DNA from: Staphylococcus equorum
GTDB taxonomy: Bacteria > Bacillota > Bacilli > Staphylococcales > Staphylococcaceae
DNA length: 64,000 nt
Direction of reading: 5' to 3'
NCBI RefSeq assembly: GCF_029531845.1
Contig: NZ_JAMBPV010000002.1
Span: forward strand, 1-64,000
Shown: piece by piece, positions 60,801 through 64,000 of the stretch
How positions within the stretch are numbered: the first letter of the stretch is position 1
Layout: each line of letters starts with the position of its first letter
Notes under the pieces: model-generated
The model's input: only the letters and a program-made list of their open reading frames with translations
What the model was told of the DNA's origin: nothing
Database searches by the model: none
Program-made: the position numbers and the translations under genes

Positions 60801-61096
60801 TTTTAAAATTGCTCGTATATTTTCATAGCTGAATTTATGTTTTGATATCGATATTTGAAACGAGTGTAAACGAAGTTTCTTTTCATTTAGGATAAGATAG
60901 AGAAGTTATTGTAAATATTATTAATTTAAAGAATATTGCTGTTCATAGGTCATAAAATACATGTAGAGTAATAGACAAGTAAATGAACAGAGGTTATTAG
61001 AAGAACAATTAAATGCGTTAACTTATGTTTATCTAGGGTATTATTAAAATATATTAAGTTGAAAATTGTGTGAATAGATGAAGAGGAGACTAAAAT
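60801..61096. other. Spacer between the SDR and VOC genes
   Basis: A 26-codon open stretch ending at 61047 (SNRQVNEQRLLEEQLNALTY...) looks like a coding remnant but has no start. Otherwise AT-rich with nothing recognisable. Confidence 0.4.
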
Positions 61097-61516
61097 ATGG
61101 AATTAAGTCCTTATTTGCAACTGAATGGAAATGCTAAAGAAGCAATTGATTTTTATGAAAATACTTTTGGAGCTAAGAATTTAGGGATTATGACATATGG
61201 GGATCTTCCAGAGGATTCAGGTTTTTCACTTCCTGAAAATACAAAAGATTTAATTTCTCACTCAGCGTTGGAAATAGAGAATTCGAAAATTATGATTGTA
61301 GATACGTTCCCAGGTTATCCGTCTCAAGAGGGTAATGTAGTTATAATCTGTATTACTTTAAATAATAAAAATAAAGCAAGCCAAATTTTTGAAGATTTAG
61401 GAAAAGAAGGTCAAATTGAAATGCCATTATCTGAAACAGGTTTTAGTCCGGCATTTGGAGTAGTTAAAGATAAATTTGGGGTGAGATTTCAAATTTATAC
61501 CGAAGTGAACGAATGA
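61097..61516 (+). CDS. VOC family protein (PhnB-like)
   Basis: 139 aa. The vicinal-oxygen-chelate fold seen in PhnB/3-demethylubiquinone methyltransferase-like proteins: SPYLQLNGNAKEAIDFYENTFGAK, SHSALEIENSKIMIVDTFPG, and FGVVKDKFGVRFQIYTE. Such proteins dimerise around a divalent metal; the ligand is unknown. AGGAGAC precedes the ATG. It ends before a strong hairpin. With the SDR it may form a small accessory detoxification pair; that is inference. Confidence 0.88.
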   Translation: MELSPYLQLNGNAKEAIDFYENTFGAKNLGIMTYGDLPEDSGFSLPENTKDLISHSALEIENSKIMIVDTFPGYPSQEGNVVIICITLNNKNKASQIFEDLGKEGQIEMPLSETGFSPAFGVVKDKFGVRFQIYTEVNE

Positions 61517-61564
61517 TTTTTGTGAATTTAAAAGAATATTCTATGCTAAATTATTTTTATTAAG

Positions 61565-61610
61565 AAACAGGTTCAAATCGCTCAACCTATTGAGTGATTT
61601 GAACCTGTTT
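61565..61610. terminator. Strong bidirectional terminator
   Basis: Stem AAACAGGTTCAAATCgCTCA / TGAGtGATTTGAACCTGTTT with a 6-base loop. Confidence 0.9.
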
Positions 61611-61648
61611 GTTTGTTGAGATAATATAATTGTAATGATACGACTATA

Positions 61649-61771
61649 TTAACCGAATATCGCGTGCACGAAAGGTAATAAATATAATGTTAATAAAGTA
61701 AGACATATTCCAAAGTATATAATAAATGCACGCGCTTCTTTTGATTTGAAGAAAATAATCACCTCAATCAT
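61649..61771 (-). CDS. Possible small membrane protein
   Basis: 40 codons on the minus strand: MIEVIIFFKSKEARAFIIYF... with one hydrophobic segment (GICLTLLTLYLLPFVHAIFG). It is placed to end before the bidirectional terminator at 61565-61610. A GTG start at 61762 is an alternative. The ribosome site is weak, so this is only a candidate. The gap 61772-61937 shows nothing else. Confidence 0.4.
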   Translation of the reverse strand: MIEVIIFFKSKEARAFIIYFGICLTLLTLYLLPFVHAIFG

Positions 61772-61937
61772 TATAAACTGAAACTTAATTTTAAGATAAA
61801 AAGATTATAAGAGTCAACAAAGAGCATTTTAATCCACGTTAATATTTGATGCTATTGTATTATTAATTGTATGTATGATGTATAAGTAGTAATATGTAAC
61901 TAATAAATATTATTTATCTTGATAAGGGGATGGGTAG

Positions 61938-62135
61938 ATGAACAAGATTAAATTAAGTACATTGAGAGCGGCATCATTAAAAGAATTAGAGAGTAGTATT
62001 AATGCATTTTTAGAAGATGATGAAGTGGCAGGTTATCAATTACTAAATGCTACAGTGCGAGAAGTAGAGGAACGCACATACTCATCGAATGAAGAAGAGT
62101 TTAATGCTATACTGACATTCGTAAAAAATGATTAA
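61938..62135 (+). CDS. Small hypothetical protein, Cse60/DUF2758-like
   Basis: 65 aa, acidic, soluble. The layout (a short beta strand, LKELESSINAFLEDDEV, then a second strand with VREVEERTYSSNEEEFNAILTFVK) resembles the Cse60/DUF2758 family of small proteins, for which no biochemical function is known. AAGGGGATGG before the ATG and a strong terminator after show a real gene. The family assignment is tentative. Confidence 0.7.
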   Translation: MNKIKLSTLRAASLKELESSINAFLEDDEVAGYQLLNATVREVEERTYSSNEEEFNAILTFVKND

Positions 62136-62139
62136 AATA

Positions 62140-62184
62140 AAAAGTCGTGTATGAAGTTATAAAACTTTTTACGCGACTTTTTTA
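62140..62184 (+). terminator. Terminator of the 65-aa gene
   Basis: Arms AAAGTCGtGTA and TACgCGACTTT with TTTTTT. Confidence 0.8.
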
Positions 62185-62328
62185 TTTTGTGGAAGCAACG
62201 TATAGAGTAATGAAACTAATTTAAAAAGCTTTAAAAGGAATTCAAGCAACTATAATATAATTATGTAAACTAAAGAAGACGTTTCATACTTTCTCATCCT
62301 ATAGTTAATACGTATTCAAATGATACAT

Positions 62329-62361
62329 AAAAAAACTGCCTGCATTTTGATATGCGGCAGT
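62329..62361 (-). terminator. Terminator of the 66-aa gene
   Basis: Minus-strand stem ACTGCCgCAT / ATGCAGGCAGT followed by TTTTTT. Confidence 0.8.
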
Positions 62362-62366
62362 AAAGG

Positions 62367-62567
62367 TTATTTCTTTTTATATTTCGTTACGACTGCTTGG
62401 ATAACAAAAACAATGAACCCAATAAGGACACCTAAACAAATTGCTACGACTGCTGATACCATTAATGGTAATTGAAATTGATTTTGTAATATGAGTCCTA
62501 CAATCATTGCAATAATCACTGCGATGATTGTAATCATATTCTCTTTAAATATACTCAATTTGTTCAC
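62367..62567 (-). CDS. Small two-helix membrane protein
   Basis: 66 aa with two hydrophobic segments (about 10-27 and 33-58) and a basic tail (TKYKKK). GATAGGAGTG precedes the ATG, and a terminator follows, so it is likely real. I recognise no family. It lies between the 65-aa gene and the thermonuclease. Confidence 0.75.
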   Translation of the reverse strand: MNKLSIFKENMITIIAVIIAMIVGLILQNQFQLPLMVSAVVAICLGVLIGFIVFVIQAVVTKYKKK

Positions 62568-62768
62568 TCCTATCTAATGTATTATAGCACGAGTTTATCA
62601 GTGATATAAAATAAAATATTATTATTCGTCATTATAATTACGTTGAATATTATAACAGAATTTTGTCATTTGAATTAAAGTATAAAATATTATGGACTAC
62701 GCTAACTTGACGACTTAATTGATTTTCTATATGATAATTTGGACAATTCAAAAGAAGTAGGTGCAACT

Positions 62769-63299
62769 GTGAAATCGACTAAAAAAATGACAATATTAGT
62801 GGTTAGTGTGATTGTGTTAGGTGTACTTGCGTTTCAATTTATAAATGGAACAGGGCCTTTTCAAAATAATGGATCAAAATCAGAGTCTGGGCCTAACGAA
62901 ACTGAGGAAGTGCACATTGAACGTGTTGTTGATGGTGATACTTTGGTTGCCAAAGGTGACAATAACAAAAAATTGAAGGTTAGACTTATCGGGGTGGATA
63001 CGCCAGAAACAGTTAAACCTGATACACCAGTTCAACCGTATGGTAAAGAAGCTTCTGATTATTCTAAGGCACAATTGACAAATAAAGACGTTTTTTTGGA
63101 ATATGATGAAGAGCAAGAAGATCAATATGGAAGAACATTAGCTTATTTATGGTTAGATAAGGATACAATGTTTAATGAAGAGTTAATAAAAAAAGGTTTG
63201 GCTAAAGAAAAATATTATGCACCTAATGGTAAATACAGAGATGTATTTGAAAAAGCTGAACAACAAGCAAAAAATAACAATGAGAATATTTGGAGTTAA
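62769..63299 (+). CDS. nuc: Membrane-anchored thermonuclease (SNase family, Nuc2-like)
   Basis: 176 aa from the GTG at 62769, which has AGGTG about 6 bases upstream; a longer frame from 62739 includes that site. An N-terminal basic segment plus membrane helix (about 8-24) forms an uncleaved signal anchor, and the nuclease domain follows (about 47-174). Catalytic motifs: VVDGDT, VRLIGVDTPET, YGRTLAYLW; these carry the Asp, Arg, Glu residues of staphylococcal nuclease. It degrades DNA and RNA at the cell surface with Ca2+. It matches the second, membrane-bound nuclease (Nuc2) of S. aureus more than the secreted Nuc1. Confidence 0.93.
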   Translation: MKSTKKMTILVVSVIVLGVLAFQFINGTGPFQNNGSKSESGPNETEEVHIERVVDGDTLVAKGDNNKKLKVRLIGVDTPETVKPDTPVQPYGKEASDYSKAQLTNKDVFLEYDEEQEDQYGRTLAYLWLDKDTMFNEELIKKGLAKEKYYAPNGKYRDVFEKAEQQAKNNNENIWS

Positions 63300-63376
63300 A
63301 GTGATCAACCAAACATGGCTATGCTAAGCATACACATAAATGCCAAATAGAATCATATGATTTTGTAGACAGTATA

Positions 63377-63415
63377 AAAGGTAACTTCCTAAAAATTGGA
63401 AGTTACCTTTTTATA
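63377..63415. terminator. Bidirectional terminator after the nuclease
   Basis: Perfect 13-bp stem AAAGGTAACTTCC / GGAAGTTACCTTT with an 8-base loop and T-rich tail. Confidence 0.9.
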
Positions 63416-63470
63416 TTGTGCTGTATTTATTTTAATATGGATTTTGAAATAATAGTTGTTTGTGATTTGA

Positions 63471-64000
63471 TTAATGCATATGATTAACTAATTTATTATA
63501 CTCTTCTTTAGTTAATGATTCGTTTGAAGATACTAACGTTTCACCAATTACCTCTTTTAAAGATGATTTTGAAGAAACGGTTTCTGCGTAACCACCTCTA
63601 ATTGTCGGTCCATCTATGATGTTTACGCTACCATCTGTAAAATAAACAAGTCCTATACTCTTGATTTGACGTTTTAAATGTTCATTAATTTTATCTTCCA
63701 ATACTTTGGCATTTTGAGAAGATTGTTCATATGGATCATAATTATAAAAATCAAAAATCACTGAATTATTTTTGATACGCTCTATAAATGTATAATTTGA
63801 TTCGCGTGTTGTTTGAAATTGTGAATGGTATTGATGTGCAATGTAGCGACCAACAGTTTGATTCGCTGTGTCATCACTATTAGATAAGGTTTCTGTATTA
63901 GGGTTGACATTAAAGTGATAGAACGTTTTTTGTTTCCAATTTTTAACATTGATATTGAAAAGCCCTTTATCAGTTATGACAATATAATCAAATGTTCTTG
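63471..64000 (-). CDS. NERD-domain protein (5' part outside the window)
   Basis: The open frame continues beyond the first internal Met (63761) to the window edge, giving at least 176 codons. The segment RTFDYIVITDKGLFNINVKNWKQ (quoted in parts: FDYIVITDKGLF, NINVKNWKQ) is the NERD (nuclease-related domain) core, with the Asp and Lys of a restriction-like fold. The C-terminal half is predicted helical and charged. NERD proteins are thought to act on nucleic acids but few are characterised. It is convergent with nuc; the pairing is also seen in other staphylococci. Confidence 0.8.
   Translation of the reverse strand, partial: RTFDYIVITDKGLFNINVKNWKQKTFYHFNVNPNTETLSNSDDTANQTVGRYIAHQYHSQFQTTRESNYTFIERIKNNSVIFDFYNYDPYEQSSQNAKVLEDKINEHLKRQIKSIGLVYFTDGSVNIIDGPTIRGGYAETVSSKSSLKEVIGETLVSSNESLTKEEYNKLVNHMH

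Noticed and set aside
62739..62768. Upstream extension of the nuc frame
   Set aside because: It includes the AGGTG ribosome site; the GTG at 62769 also matches the usual N-terminus of membrane-bound staphylococcal nucleases.

Overview
The window is about 64 kb of AT-rich Firmicute chromosome from a Staphylococcus. The gene order rbfA-truB-ribF-rpsO-pnp-rnjB-ftsK, recA-rny-ymdB-korAB-miaB-ricA-mutS-mutL-glpPFKD-miaA-hfq-hflX-glnRA-nuc is the conserved staphylococcal core backbone. Many proteins (FtsK, RecA, MutS, Nuc2-type nuclease) read as close relatives of the S. aureus proteins but are clearly not identical. ThiW, a GH3 beta-glucosidase island and a poly-gamma-glutamate hydrolase suggest a coagulase-negative species, perhaps of the S. 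saprophyticus/xylosus type; that species guess is inference. There is no rRNA, tRNA, CRISPR array or complete insertion sequence.

Layout. 1-2.6 kb: a non-core segment lying where infB is normally found next to rbfA. It has a frameshifted gene tail, an uncharacterised protein resembling the uracil-DNA glycosylase fold, and a convergent WYL-type regulator. 2.7-9.8 kb: translation and RNA-decay genes (rbfA, truB, ribF, rpsO with a structured leader and its own promoter, pnp, rnjB). 10-20 kb: ftsK, a GntR regulator, an M16 peptidase-like pair, ymfI, a DUF3388 gene, a RodZ-like HTH membrane protein, pgsA, cinA. 20-33 kb: SOS-controlled recA, rny, a candidate small RNA, ymdB, korAB, a PGA hydrolase, an Rrf2/flavoprotein pair with a visible operator, a thiamine-binding protein, miaB-ricA-thiW. 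33-38 kb: an accessory AraC regulator / esterase / GH3 beta-glucosidase cluster. 38-49 kb: mutS-mutL, then the glycerol regulon, interrupted by an MccF-like S66 peptidase; glpF and glpD each have a GlpP-type leader terminator and glpF has a cre-like site. 49-58 kb: mepB-like, TSUP exporter, lipase-like hydrolase, miaA-hfq, gpx, hflX, a PLP lyase-like gene, and glnRA with a GlnR box. 58-62 kb: a decayed phage segment (broken integrase, broken small HTH gene) followed by an SDR and a VOC-family gene. 62-64 kb: small proteins, the membrane-anchored thermonuclease, and the 3' part of a NERD-domain gene cut by the window edge.

How the genes work together. Most of the window is housekeeping: ribosome maturation, tRNA modification, RNA decay (PNPase, RNase J2, RNase Y, RicA), DNA repair (RecA, MutS, MutL) and chromosome segregation (FtsK). 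Local regulation is unusually legible: an S15 leader, a LexA box, two GlpP antitermination targets, a GlnR box, an Rrf2-type palindrome overlapping a -10 element, and a palindrome in front of the TSUP exporter. No complete, clearly new multi-gene system is visible. The best leads are the segment before rbfA, the structured RNA candidate downstream of rny, and the AraC-esterase-GH3 cluster.
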